From Eubacteriales bacterium (GTDB lineage: Bacteria; Bacillota; Clostridia; Lachnospirales; Lachnospiraceae), in NCBI GenBank assembly GCA_030537135.1, contig JAUNOP010000013.1, forward strand, positions 1 through 53,825: a DNA stretch of 53,825 nucleotides, in the 5' to 3' direction. Shown here piece after piece: positions 1 through 7,664 of this stretch; position 1 is the first letter of the stretch; each line of letters begins with the position of its first letter. The notes below the pieces were generated by a model. The model was not told the DNA's origin and ran no database searches. It was given only the letters and a program-made list of their open reading frames with translations. A program made the position numbers and the translations under genes.

Positions 1-362
1 ATCTTGGAACAGGAAAAACGTAGTCAAGAAAAACGAAAGGGGATGCTATAATTATGAAACAGCATTCAGATGATAAGAAACCAGTTATTGAATACATCGT
101 AAAGATTACACTCTCCAATGGAGAAACCATCGAAAAATCTGTACCCACTATCAGCGATTTTCCATCCCTTGAGGACTTTGACCTTTCCATAAGGGATGGC
201 TTCCTTGAGGATTTTGACCGCCTGGAGAAGACGATCCTTGAAACAAGCAGAAAACTTAACTGCGAAATCTCTAAGGAATTTCTCGGGGCATCGTCTAAAA
301 AAACAGAAAACCCCAGGAAAAATAGTCTCTCTGGAAGCAGAAGCCGGAAGGCTCCAGAATAA
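1..362 (+). pseudogene. Insertion-sequence remnant, copy A (cut by window start)
   Basis: The first ~337 bases match positions 16587-16924 almost base for base, in the same orientation. In the second copy the matching stretch follows an N-terminal IS1634-like transposase segment. A 102-residue frame (54-362, motifs ITLSNGETIEKS and DFDRLEKTILETSRK) runs through this copy. After ~337 the two copies diverge, and this one ends in the short unrelated tail SRSRKAPE. No catalytic domain remains here. I read it as a decayed transposase piece. The family is inferred from the neighbouring segment of copy B only. Confidence 0.6.
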
Positions 363-367
363 ATAAT

Positions 368-396
368 TGCCATTTAAAGAAACGTATGCTATACTT
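368..396 (+). promoter_or_regulatory. SigmaA-type promoter of the holin-like toxin mRNA
   Basis: TTGCCA (368-373) and TATACT (391-396) are separated by exactly 17 bp. The expected start of transcription is near 403, about 84 bases upstream of the toxin ORF, so the hairpin at 445-468 lies in the leader. Confidence 0.65.
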
Positions 397-444
397 TGGA
401 GCATGGGAAACCACAAAGCCGAGGCGGCTCACCCTCTGATTTTT

Positions 445-487
445 TGGAGGGAATACAAAATCCCTCCAGACGAAAAGAAAGGAGGGA
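445..487 (+). promoter_or_regulatory. Leader hairpin competing for the toxin Shine-Dalgarno
   Basis: TGGAGGGA (445-452) and TCCCTCCA (461-468) form a perfect 8-bp stem with an 8-base loop. The Shine-Dalgarno itself, GGAGGGA at 481-487, is a second copy of the left arm, so TCCCTCC (461-467) can pair either with the decoy arm upstream or with the ribosome binding site downstream. The two folds exclude each other. Both arms are directly visible; the switching role is inferred. Confidence 0.55.
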
Positions 488-585
488 TGTCAATGTATGT
501 TACATATTCTGATTTAATTCAGACTGGAATATTCATTGTAGCCCTTGTAGGTCTGTGCTATCAGATCTTTAAGGACAGAAAATAG
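487..585 (+). CDS. Small holin-like toxin of a type I toxin-antitoxin module
   Basis: A 32-residue peptide starting MSMYVTYSDLIQ, with one hydrophobic helix (TGIFIVALVGLCYQIF, residues 13-28) and a short basic tail KDRK. This layout (short polar N-terminus, single membrane helix, charged C-terminus) is that of the Firmicutes 'putative holin-like toxin' / TxpA-type peptides, which act at the membrane and are controlled by an antisense RNA. The start codon overlaps the ribosome binding site GGAGGGATG; an alternative ATG lies 6 bases downstream at 493 and has more usual spacing. A promoter precedes it and an antisense transcription unit converges on its 3' end. Function is inferred from architecture. 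Confidence 0.72.
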   Translation: MSMYVTYSDLIQTGIFIVALVGLCYQIFKDRK

Positions 586-683
586 CCGCCACTACTGCAA
601 TAGTGACGGCTGACCTCAGAAGAGGTTAAGTTAAACATTACATTATTGAGGGGTAGGCCGCTTCTGTGGTTTTCCCTTTTTCT
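573..683 (-). ncRNA. Predicted antisense antitoxin RNA
   Basis: A minus-strand promoter at 718-690 would start an RNA near 683. It runs leftward into a hairpin (611-601 with 594-584) followed by a U-rich stretch (complement of 583-573). The ~110-base RNA would cover the 3' untranslated part and the last bases of the toxin mRNA. This convergent overlap is the TxpA/RatA type I arrangement. No RNA data are available to confirm it. Confidence 0.55.
584..611 (-). terminator. Terminator hairpin of the antisense RNA
   Basis: An 11-bp stem (AGCCGCCACTA at 584-594 with TAGTGACGGCT at 601-611, one wobble pair) has a 6-base loop. Read on the minus strand it is followed by TATTTTCT, which suits termination of the antisense RNA. 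Its left edge touches the toxin stop codon. Confidence 0.5.
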
Positions 684-689
684 ATTATC

Positions 690-718
690 AATATAGCATA
701 TCTGCATGAGGATTTCAA
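690..718 (-). promoter_or_regulatory. Minus-strand promoter for the antisense RNA
   Basis: On the minus strand TTGAAA (718-713) and TATATT (695-690) are spaced by exactly 17 bp, close to the sigmaA consensus. No open reading frame follows before the toxin gene, so it fits a promoter for a small RNA. Confidence 0.55.
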
Positions 719-727
719 GCAGAAAAT

Positions 728-770
728 GAGCCGTCCTACCAATAGAAACAAAATAGGGCGGCTCTTTCTT
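728..770 (+). terminator. Terminator of the toxin mRNA
   Basis: GAGCCG...CGGCTC closes a hairpin (728-764) with a mostly paired inner stem (TCCTA opposite TAGGG). It is followed by TTTCTT. It would end the toxin transcript after the antisense promoter region. Confidence 0.6.
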
Positions 771-857
771 GCACAGGACAAAATATCCTTAAAATGCAAA
801 TTTCCTCATTGACTATGATAATTTATTATCGCACACATATAACAGATATGCAAGTTA

Positions 858-1010
858 TCATTCTTCTTTATCTGGCACATTCTTCTTAATATATTCCTTT
901 ATGGCTTGATTAACAATATAATTAATGCTTCTATCATCTTTTTTTGCTAATCGTTCAACGGTCTTTTTGTCGTTTTCATCAATGCGAATAGTTAAATTTA
1001 CACTAGCCAT
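858..1010 (-). CDS. Orphan ribbon-helix-helix (Arc/CopG-like) protein
   Basis: A 50-residue protein beginning MASVNLTIRIDENDKKTVER. The pattern of an N-terminal beta strand (SVNLTIRID) and two helices with a basic end is that of ribbon-helix-helix DNA-binding proteins. These serve as antitoxins, plasmid copy-control proteins or relaxosome accessories. GGTGAAACT precedes the ATG. No toxin-like partner is visible on the minus strand between it and position 600. It sits directly against the broken 5' end of the ABC ATPase, so it probably came in with the segment that truncated that gene. Confidence 0.72.
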   Translation of the reverse strand: MASVNLTIRIDENDKKTVERLAKKDDRSINYIVNQAIKEYIKKNVPDKEE

Positions 1011-1027
1011 AGTTTCACCGTCTTTCT

Positions 1028-2441
1028 CACTGCTTGCTGGGAGAAAACGGAACCGGAAAGAGTACGCTGATGAATATTCTTTTCGGGCTATATCACCCGG
1101 ACGAGGGGGAAATTTACATTCATGAGAAAAAGGCAGCCATTGTCAACCCAAATGATGCCTATGCGCTTGGCATCGGCATGGTCCATCAGCATTTCATGCT
1201 GGTAAACCAGCTTACAGTACTGGAGAACATCATCATCGGAAAGGAACAGGGCGGATTGTTCCTGGACAAAAAGAAAAGCGAAGAGCAGGTGGCGGAGCTG
1301 GTGGAACGGTTCGGATTCAAAGTCAATCTCCATGAGAAGGTCATAAACCTCTCCGCAGGTATGCGCCAAAGAGTGGAAATTCTGAAAACACTTTACAGAG
1401 GCGCGGACATTATCATCTTGGATGAGTCCACCGCAGTTTTGACGCCCCAGGAGGTGGAGGAGCTGTTTAAAATTCTCCGTCAGCTGAGAAAAGAAGGAAA
1501 GACCATCGTATTCATCACTCACAAGTTAAATGAAACCATGGCCTTATCAGATCGGATCACCGTCATCTGTAAGGGAAAGGTGGTGTTTGAATGCAATACT
1601 GCAGACACCAATGAAAAAGAACTGGCCACGCAGATGGCAGACAGATCTGTGGAAAACGTCGTCGCCCAAAGAGGCCAAAAAGTGGGCAAAGCCGTTCTGG
1701 AAGTGAGAAATATAAAACTCCAGGACAAAGCGCAGGAAACAGTAAGCCTGACGGTTCACGCAGGCGAAATTCTGGGGACCGCCGGGGTAGACGGCAATGG
1801 CCAGCAGGAGCTGGAAGCTATGCTTTCCGGCAACCAGAAAGTAAAAGAAGGTTCGATTCTGATCAACGGAACCCCGGTAGAAAAAATGTCCGTAAAGGAG
1901 CGCAAGAAGCTGGGCTTTGGATACATTCCTTCGGATCGTCACCGTAACGCCATGATTTCGGGATTTTCCATTACAGAAAATTTCCTCCTTGGTTACCAGG
2001 AAAATCCCCGATACTGCAAAAAAAGGATTTATTCAGTTTGACAATCTGAGAAAAGACGCACAGAAGCAGACCGAGCTTTTTGAGACAAAGCTTGCAGGAC
2101 TGGATCAGGAAATAGGACAGCTCTCCGGCGGAAACCAGCAGAAAGTCATTTTTGGAAGAGAAACGAGCCACGACCCGGGATTTATGCTGGTTGCACAGCC
2201 TGTCAGAGGTCTTGATATCGGCGCCATCGAAAAGGTACATAAAACACTTCTGGAATTAAAAGAACAGGGCAAAGCCATTCTCCTGATTTCCGCGGAGTTG
2301 TCTGAGGTGATGAACCTCAGCGACCGCATCGCTGTATTGTATGAGGGAGAAATCAGCGCGCAGTTTGAAAACGGCGCCTATACAAAAGAAGAAATCGGCC
2401 TGTTCATGACAGGAAAAAGAGCGGGAGGTAAAAAGACATGA
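1028..2441 (+). pseudogene. Broken nucleoside-type ABC transporter ATPase
   Basis: Two tandem ABC domains of the YufO / RbsA-like type used with BmpA-family binding proteins. Homology starts abruptly at 1028 just before Walker A (GENGTGKST), so about 30 N-terminal residues are gone and no start codon with ribosome site is present. The first domain has a signature-like LSAGMRQR and Walker B ILDES (usually ILDEP). The second has LSGGNQQK. The frame breaks around 2015-2021 in a run of seven A residues; one A fewer would restore LGYQENPRYCKKGFIQFDNL. The second half continues in the other frame to 2441 and overlaps the permease start by 4 bases. Truncation plus frameshift point to a dead gene. 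Confidence 0.85.
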
Positions 2442-3457
2442 AAAAATCAAAAGGTATCAGTGAACTGGGAAAATCCATTGCATCCATCGGGATTGCTCTT
2501 GTGATAGGCGCACTGTTTATTCTTGTGTCCGGCGAGTCTCCGATAGAAGCCTACGGCGCGCTCTTAAAGGGGGCGCTGGGAAGCCCGAAGTCCATTGCGA
2601 ATACCATCAGCAAAAGTATTCCCCTGGCATTTACAGGTCTTGCGGTGGCACTTGGCTCCCGCTGCGGGAGGCTGAACATCGGCGCGGAGGGGCAGCTTCA
2701 CGCAGGAGCTATGGCGGCGGTTCTGACCTCCCTTGCGTTTTCGTTCCTTCCGGGACCGATTCTGATGGCAGTAAGTATTCTGGCAGGCGTGCTTGCCGGT
2801 ATGGTTGTGGGAAGTATTACCGGTATTTTTAAAGCGAAGCTCAATACCAGCGAGGTCATCGTAGCCATCATGCTGAATTACATCTGCACTCTCTTTACCT
2901 CCTGGCTGGTAAATGGTCCGGTCAAGGCACCCGGATCCGCAGCACAAACTCAGGTAGTGCCGGAAAGCGTCTGGTTTGGCCGTCTGATTCCTCAGACGCA
3001 GCTGACCACTGCCGTGTTCCTTCTTCTCATCGTTGCCGCAGTGATGTATGTGTTTCTGTGGAAAACCTCCCTTGGCTATCAACTTCGGGCAGTCGGAGCC
3101 AATTCTTCCGCAGCAGGTACGGCAGGAATTCCTGTCCAGAAGTTTCTGGTGGTATCCATGATCTTAAGCGGCGGTCTGGCAGGACTGGCGGGCTCTTATT
3201 TTACTGGTTTTGCTTTTGCTGGTGTGCTGCTGTCGCTCATTGTAGGCGCTTTGACAGGGTGGGTGTACGCACTGTTCTGCCTGAAATGGAAAGCCCATCA
3301 GTCGGTGGTGGGCGTTGGTATAAATCTCTTTGGCAGCGGAATCACAGCCGTACTTTTGAAAGCCATCTGGCATACTGAGGGCATGTCAGGTTCCGTGAAT
3401 GCCATTTCCAGTTTTACGGTGCCAGGGTTTTCCTCTTCTAGAGAGGGAACAGCGTAA
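2438..3457 (+). pseudogene. Chimeric permease: first permease joined to part of the second
   Basis: Residues 1 to ~255 match the first permease of a nucleoside ABC transporter (YufP-like, many membrane helices, GRLNIGAEGQLHAGAM loop). From about position 3205 (residues 256-339) the sequence changes into the N-terminal third of the second permease (YufQ-like, motif LKWKAHQSVVGVGINLFGSGIT) and then stops in an unrelated tail, FSSSREGTA. Normally these are two separate genes of ~350 and ~310 residues. One in-frame deletion removing the end of the first and start of the second explains it. The binding protein and the rest of the second permease are absent, so uptake function is very unlikely. Confidence 0.75.
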
Positions 3458-3485
3458 GAACAAAAAAGAAGGAGTGTAACCTGTA

Positions 3486-3758
3486 ATGGACAACATCATA
3501 AAAGAGAAAAACGTAAAAATTCCATTATATGTAACTGTTTATGAAACCATTACTCAATGGCTGAGAGAGGGCAAATATAAGCCCGGAGACAAGCTGTCCG
3601 GAGAGAACATCCTGGAAGAGCAGTTTCAGGTCAGCAAAGGGAGGTTACGGCAGGCGATGCTTCTTCTTCAGGAAGATGGACTGATCAGCAATCAGCAGGG
3701 AAAGGGCTGGAATATGATCCGGATAATCCGGTTTATATTCAAACCGTTTGAGGCGTAG
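3486..3758 (+). pseudogene. Truncated GntR-family regulator (DNA-binding domain only)
   Basis: Ninety residues. Residues ~10-75 are a GntR/HutC winged helix (PLYVTVYETITQWLREGKY, KPGDKLSGENILEEQFQVSK, LRQAMLLLQEDGLISNQQGKGW). The protein then runs into an unrelated tail (NMIRIIRFIFKPFEA) where a ~150-residue effector domain would be expected. AAGAAGGAG precedes the start. It follows the broken ABC genes and was probably their regulator. A free GntR domain could still bind DNA, but I treat it as a remnant. Confidence 0.7.
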
Positions 3759-3808
3759 GCTATAGGTTTGCTTCAGCAAGACCCATAAAGAATCCTTTCG
3801 TCAGCAAA

Positions 3809-3833
3809 GAGCAACAGGCCCTGCCTGTTGCTC
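3809..3833. repeat. Perfect 10-bp inverted repeat
   Basis: GAGCAACAGG (3809-3818) and CCTGTTGCTC (3824-3833) flank a 5-base loop between the truncated GntR gene and the convergent RidA gene. The flanking T-tracts are short on both strands, so it is a possible weak bidirectional terminator. Confidence 0.5.
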
Positions 3834-3927
3834 TTAAAAAGGTGGCTATGATAGGAGAAAAAAGTATCTTGATAGAGAGTAGCAAAATTAGAGTAAAAAG
3901 GAAAAATAAAGTTAGCAGGTCAAAAAA

Positions 3928-4296
3928 TCAGGCTTCCGCAGCGGCTTCAATCTCGCACAGCGCGTTCTTGGGCAGGGTCTTGACGGCAACGCAGCTGCGA
4001 GCGGGATTGGAGATGAAATACTTTGCGTAAACTGCGTTAAAAGCGGCAAAGTCGCCCATATCGGACAGGAAGCAGGTAGTCTTGAAAACCTTCTCTGCGC
4101 TGCTGCCAGCAGCCTCCAAAATGGCGATCACATTCTTGCAGCTCTGCTCAGCTTGTGAAGTGATGTCGGCAGGCATCTCACCGGTAGCAGGGTTAACGGG
4201 CAGCTGACCGGAAGTGTAGACAGTACTGCCGACCACGAAAGCCTGAGAGTAAGGGCCGATAGCACCGGGAGCTTTTTTTGTGTTGATGACTTTCAT
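3928..4296 (-). CDS. ridA: RidA-family enamine/imine deaminase
   Basis: 122 residues from MKVINTKKAPGAIGPYSQA. The family signatures are APGAIGPYSQA, the strand TVYTSGQLPVNPATGEM, and the C-terminal substrate-binding region NPARSCVAVKTLPKNALCEIEAAA with its conserved Arg and Glu. RidA hydrolyses 2-aminoacrylate and related imines to 2-oxoacids and ammonia. It is the last gene of the minus-strand operon, directly after a C-S lyase whose reaction yields exactly this intermediate. A longer start at 4338 exists but would overlap the upstream gene's stop; the chosen start matches the usual family N-terminus. Confidence 0.92.
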   Translation of the reverse strand: MKVINTKKAPGAIGPYSQAFVVGSTVYTSGQLPVNPATGEMPADITSQAEQSCKNVIAILEAAGSSAEKVFKTTCFLSDMGDFAAFNAVYAKYFISNPARSCVAVKTLPKNALCEIEAAAEA

Positions 4297-4327
4297 AAGA
4301 TAATACTTCGTTTCAATGATAAATTTA

Positions 4328-5521
4328 TTACTTGACATACTTGGAATAAGTGGTCTTCATGCGCTGAAGAGCTTCTTCCACATAACGGGTGGGGCAGGCC
4401 AGATTCCAACGCTCGAAGCCTTCGCCCTGTGCGCCGAAGACATAGCCTTCATCGAAGAAGAGCTTGGCTTCCTCATGGTTAATACGCTCCAGCTCCTTGT
4501 AGTCGATGCCCAGACCACGCCAATCTATCCACAGCAGATAGGTGGCTTCCAGATCAATGACCTGAATCTGGGGGAACTCTTTGGCAAGGAAATCCACCAC
4601 CAGCTTGCGATTGGTATCGATCACAGCGTTGCATTCATCCAGCCAGTCGGCGCAGTGTTCATAAGCTGCCTGACAAGCTACATAGCCCAGAACGTTGCAC
4701 TTGGGGTTAGGGTTGGTCTGTTTCAGGCATTTCAGATAATGTTCGCGCAGCTCTGGGTTCGGAACAAAGATGTTGGAAGTCTGGAGGCCGGCCAGATTGA
4801 AGGTCTTGCTGGGAGCAGTGCAGACGATGCAGTTCTGCTCCACTTCCTTGCTCAGGGAAGCGTAGACAATGTGTTCGTGGCCGGGCATGATGAGGTCAAA
4901 ATGAATCTCATCCGAAACCACCAGAACATGATGCTTCAGGCAGATGTCTGCAATTTTCTGGAGTTCTTCACGGGTCCAGACACGACCACAGGGATTCTGC
5001 GGGCTGCACAGGATACACAGCTTGGTGCTTTCGTCTGCAGCCTTCTTCTCAAAATCCGTAAAGTCGATCTCATAGTGGTCACCGCAGCGCAAAAGCGGGC
5101 TGTCCACTAGCTTGCGAGCGTTGTCGAGAACCGCATGGTACATGGGATAGTAGATAGGGGTCATCAGCAGAACGCCCTCACCGGGTTGGGTAAAGAACTT
5201 AACGCAATGGAAGAAGGCATCTACAACACCATGCTCCGGCAGAATCCACTCCGGCTTTGCATCCCAGTTGTGGCGAGTCTTCATCCAGTTGCAGACGGCG
5301 TTCAGGTAGGAGGGAGTGGGATTCTCATAGCCCAGAACAGAATTGTCAATTTTCTCTTTGAGGGCTTCCTTGATCTCCGGGGCAGTCTCAAATTCCATGT
5401 CGGCCACGGAGAAAGGAATAATGTCCTCGTCCGGCTTGATACCGTTGGCAACCAGTTCGTTCCACTTCTTGGAACCTGTGCCAAAACGATTGTTAACAGT
5501 TTTAAAATTGTAGCTCATCAC
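4328..5521 (-). CDS. patB: PatB/MalY-type PLP C-S lyase (cystathionine beta-lyase)
   Basis: 397 residues, fold-type I aminotransferase of the MalY/PatB subfamily. The PLP-binding lysine is K239 in the SKTFNLAGLQ motif. D204 of SDEIHFDL and N176 in SPQNPCGR are the usual cofactor contacts. PFSVADMEF near the N-terminus is a MalY/PatB hallmark. Such enzymes cleave cystathionine or cysteine S-conjugates to a thiol, ammonia and pyruvate through 2-aminoacrylate. Full length for the family. AGGAGG lies upstream of the ATG. Its neighbours (permease, thioredoxin-fold protein, RidA) suggest uptake and cleavage of a sulfur amino acid or conjugate. The exact substrate cannot be read from sequence. Confidence 0.9.
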   Translation of the reverse strand: MMSYNFKTVNNRFGTGSKKWNELVANGIKPDEDIIPFSVADMEFETAPEIKEALKEKIDNSVLGYENPTPSYLNAVCNWMKTRHNWDAKPEWILPEHGVVDAFFHCVKFFTQPGEGVLLMTPIYYPMYHAVLDNARKLVDSPLLRCGDHYEIDFTDFEKKAADESTKLCILCSPQNPCGRVWTREELQKIADICLKHHVLVVSDEIHFDLIMPGHEHIVYASLSKEVEQNCIVCTAPSKTFNLAGLQTSNIFVPNPELREHYLKCLKQTNPNPKCNVLGYVACQAAYEHCADWLDECNAVIDTNRKLVVDFLAKEFPQIQVIDLEATYLLWIDWRGLGIDYKELERINHEEAKLFFDEGYVFGAQGEGFERWNLACPTRYVEEALQRMKTTYSKYVK

Positions 5522-5533
5522 AAAAACCTCCTG

Positions 5534-5824
5534 TTATTGTTTTGCTTTTACAAGTGCTTCATTCAAGTTAAGGGTCTTGGTGCCATCTTCAAAGACAAAG
5601 CATGGCAGACCAATCTTGCCATTCTCTACATAATCCGATTTACCGGAAACCATGCGCAGGTCGGCATAGACGGCATCGTGTTCATGCAGGGCGAGAAATT
5701 TTTTCAAATCGGTAAGGCTGGCAGAAAGGTCGGCAAAGGAAAATGCGACCCCAGCATCCTTGCACTTTATGATGGAATAAAGAGTGTTCGGGCAGAGATG
5801 ACTGCCTACAATGGTCATTTTCAT
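5534..5824 (-). CDS. Glutaredoxin-like thioredoxin-fold protein
   Basis: 96 residues. The fold pattern is a first strand MKMTIVGSHLCPNT with one N-terminal cysteine (C11, in CPNT instead of CxxC), a middle FADLSASLTDLKKFLALHE, and the cis-proline loop GLPCFVFEDGTKTLN that also carries a cysteine. This matches glutaredoxin-related proteins common in Clostridia. It lies between the permease and C-S lyase genes with short gaps (13 bp each side) in one operon. A role in reducing disulfides or handling the released thiol is inferred. Confidence 0.75.
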   Translation of the reverse strand: MKMTIVGSHLCPNTLYSIIKCKDAGVAFSFADLSASLTDLKKFLALHEHDAVYADLRMVSGKSDYVENGKIGLPCFVFEDGTKTLNLNEALVKAKQ

Positions 5825-5837
5825 AGGAAGCCTCCTG

Positions 5838-7205
5838 TTAGTTTTGTGTAGAGTAGTCCACTATCAGGTCGTTTTCAAGGGTGACGTTCTTGCGGAAAAC
5901 CTTGCTGTACAGGATGCTGATCACGACCAGCACGGTGAGGAAGCCGACCACCAGAATGGACAGGTTTGCGAACAGTGAGTAGGACAGTACGCAGAGGATA
6001 ACAATGCCCAAGATGGACAGAGCCTTTGCCTTGGCCGGAGAAACCTTCAGAGTGGAGTTCCTCAAAATATCGCCATACTTATTTGCCAGTGCCAGAAGAG
6101 CGAAGCAAACCAGAAGTTTGCACAGCAAGGAGTTGGCAGTGGTGAACTTTGTGATAACAGAAATGTCCAAATGGACGGCCAGCGGAATCATACCGATAAT
6201 GTAGAAGAAGGTCAGGAGCTTGTAAGGAACGCCCTTGCTGCTAACGGTTCCAAGACCGTGGGGCAGCATTCCATCGTCACAGGCCACCAGCAAGGGCTTA
6301 GTAATCCATGACAGAGTAGAATTCAAGGTGGTTGCGGTTGCACCCAGTGCAGCGCCGATAACAAACAGGTACATGATGGCTTTCGGCATGGTGGCCTGTG
6401 CCACCAGTGTCAGGGGCTGATCTGCAACATTTGCAATAGGGAGAACACCAGCTGCGACCAGTGCAATCAGAACGTAAACAACACCAACGGACAGAGTGGA
6501 AATGATCATGACCTTAGGGATGGTATGGCCTGCATCTTTGGCTTCGCCGCCCAGTTCTGCAATGAACTGCGCACCAGCAGTGGCAGAACTGAGCAGTGCC
6601 AGCGTGGAGATGAACATCATGGGACCATTAAAGAAAAGGTTCTGGGTATTGAAGATGTACTCAAGGTTGACCTTGGGCAGACCGAAGATCACGAACAGAG
6701 CCAGACCACCGAACAGCGCAATGCTCATGACCTTATTCAACACAGCGGCGGACTTTGTACTCACAAGGTTCATGGCATAGAACAGGGTCAAAATGACCAT
6801 AGCGGCAATATGCTGATTGATGCTGGGAACAATACTTTCCAGATAGGCGCCAAAGCTCAGTGCATACTGAGAAACCGCAACGCTGTAGGATGTTACGTGC
6901 AAAAGCAGGTAGACCATGCCAGTACTCTTGCCTATCAGGCGGCTGCAGTAACGGTAAGGGCCACCGGTGGTGGGAACCGCTGAGCTAAGAATGGCCACCG
7001 GAAAAATACAGGTGATTGTTAGAAATGGTGAGAGAAGAAAAGCTAACACAACGCCGGTGCCGGTCATACCAATGGCAACGCCTGTAGAGGACATGATACC
7101 AGCGCCGACGATCTGGCCGATGGCAATTGCCATCAGATCCCAGAAGCCCAAGTTGCGGATCAGCTTGCTCTCCTGCCGTTTTGTACTCATAGAAATCGTA
7201 CTCAT
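5838..7205 (-). CDS. APC-superfamily amino acid permease
   Basis: 455 residues with about twelve hydrophobic segments. The N-terminal signature LGFWDLMAIAIGQIVGAGIMSSTG is the helix-1 substrate site of APC transporters, and TTGGPYRYCSRLIG is the conserved segment after helix 2. AAAGGAGGAATTTCT directly precedes the chosen ATG; an internal ATG 15 bases later is possible. First gene of the operon with the glutaredoxin-like, C-S lyase and RidA genes, so it probably imports the lyase substrate. Two operator-like palindromes lie 46-80 bases upstream. Substrate not determinable. Confidence 0.85.
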   Translation of the reverse strand: MSTISMSTKRQESKLIRNLGFWDLMAIAIGQIVGAGIMSSTGVAIGMTGTGVVLAFLLSPFLTITCIFPVAILSSAVPTTGGPYRYCSRLIGKSTGMVYLLLHVTSYSVAVSQYALSFGAYLESIVPSINQHIAAMVILTLFYAMNLVSTKSAAVLNKVMSIALFGGLALFVIFGLPKVNLEYIFNTQNLFFNGPMMFISTLALLSSATAGAQFIAELGGEAKDAGHTIPKVMIISTLSVGVVYVLIALVAAGVLPIANVADQPLTLVAQATMPKAIMYLFVIGAALGATATTLNSTLSWITKPLLVACDDGMLPHGLGTVSSKGVPYKLLTFFYIIGMIPLAVHLDISVITKFTTANSLLCKLLVCFALLALANKYGDILRNSTLKVSPAKAKALSILGIVILCVLSYSLFANLSILVVGFLTVLVVISILYSKVFRKNVTLENDLIVDYSTQN

Positions 7206-7250
7206 AGAAATTCCTCCTTTGAGATAACAAAATGTGTAGCATGTAACTGT

Positions 7251-7285
7251 GTTAAGCTGCTTAACTTCTTGTTAAGAAGCTTAAC
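7251..7285. promoter_or_regulatory. Tandem operator palindromes, likely MarR binding sites
   Basis: GTTAAGCTGCTTAAC (7251-7265) and GTTAAGAAGCTTAAC (7271-7285) share the half sites GTTAAG-N3-CTTAAC and are spaced 20 bp centre to centre, about two helical turns. A TTGACA on the minus strand (7306-7301) lies just upstream of them, so they would cover the start of the permease operon promoter, although I see no convincing -10. The divergent MarR gene is the natural candidate regulator. Confidence 0.7.
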
Positions 7286-7411
7286 ATAATGTCGAATCGG
7301 TGTCAATGTCTTTTTGCGAAAAAATCTAAGTTTGTGCAGAACACACAAGAAAAAGAGCGGATTTTTGTCTAGATTTCCAGCCAACACTTTGATATACTGA
7401 AAAGGGATAAG

Positions 7412-7641
7412 TTAAGGCAACACCACATAATAATAGCGTGTGGGTTGCATCATAAAAATAGGCAGTGATTTGTCAAGGGAAGCTCTGATTAAATCTCCTG
7501 GATGGCTGGTCGAATAAATTTCGTGGCCAGATGCAGCAGCTATACGGTTATGAGCAAGTAGCGAAGCGGATTGCGAATTTCCGCTTGACTCAGAGCTTCC
7601 CAAGTCCGGTGTGCATCGCTTATTGTGTGATGCTGCCTTAA
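7412..7641. mobile_element. MITE-like element with TTAA-flanked inverted ends
   Basis: A ~230-bp non-coding element. The left end TTAAGGCAACACCACATAA (7412-) is the imperfect inverse of the right end (to 7641, read back as TTAAGGCAGCATCACACAA). An inner pair GGGAAGCTCTGA (7478-7489) and its complement (ending 7601) adds a second stem. Inside is a ~49-bp block at 7536-7584 that recurs at 14231-14280 and, diverged, near 10320. It encodes no transposase. It sits between the permease operon and marR in what looks like the marR leader. Confidence 0.65.
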
Positions 7642-7664
7642 GAAGCTTTATGAGGAGAATTTCT

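Noticed and set aside
2005-2041. Programmed frameshift in the ABC ATPase at the A7 run
   Set aside because: The shift needed is +1 (or -2), not the usual -1, and the gene is also missing its start and has changed motif residues, so simple decay is more likely.
7412-7641. CRISPR or small RNA gene in the marR leader
   Set aside because: There is one pair of inverted ends and no repeat-spacer periodicity; the TTAA-flanked ends fit a MITE better.
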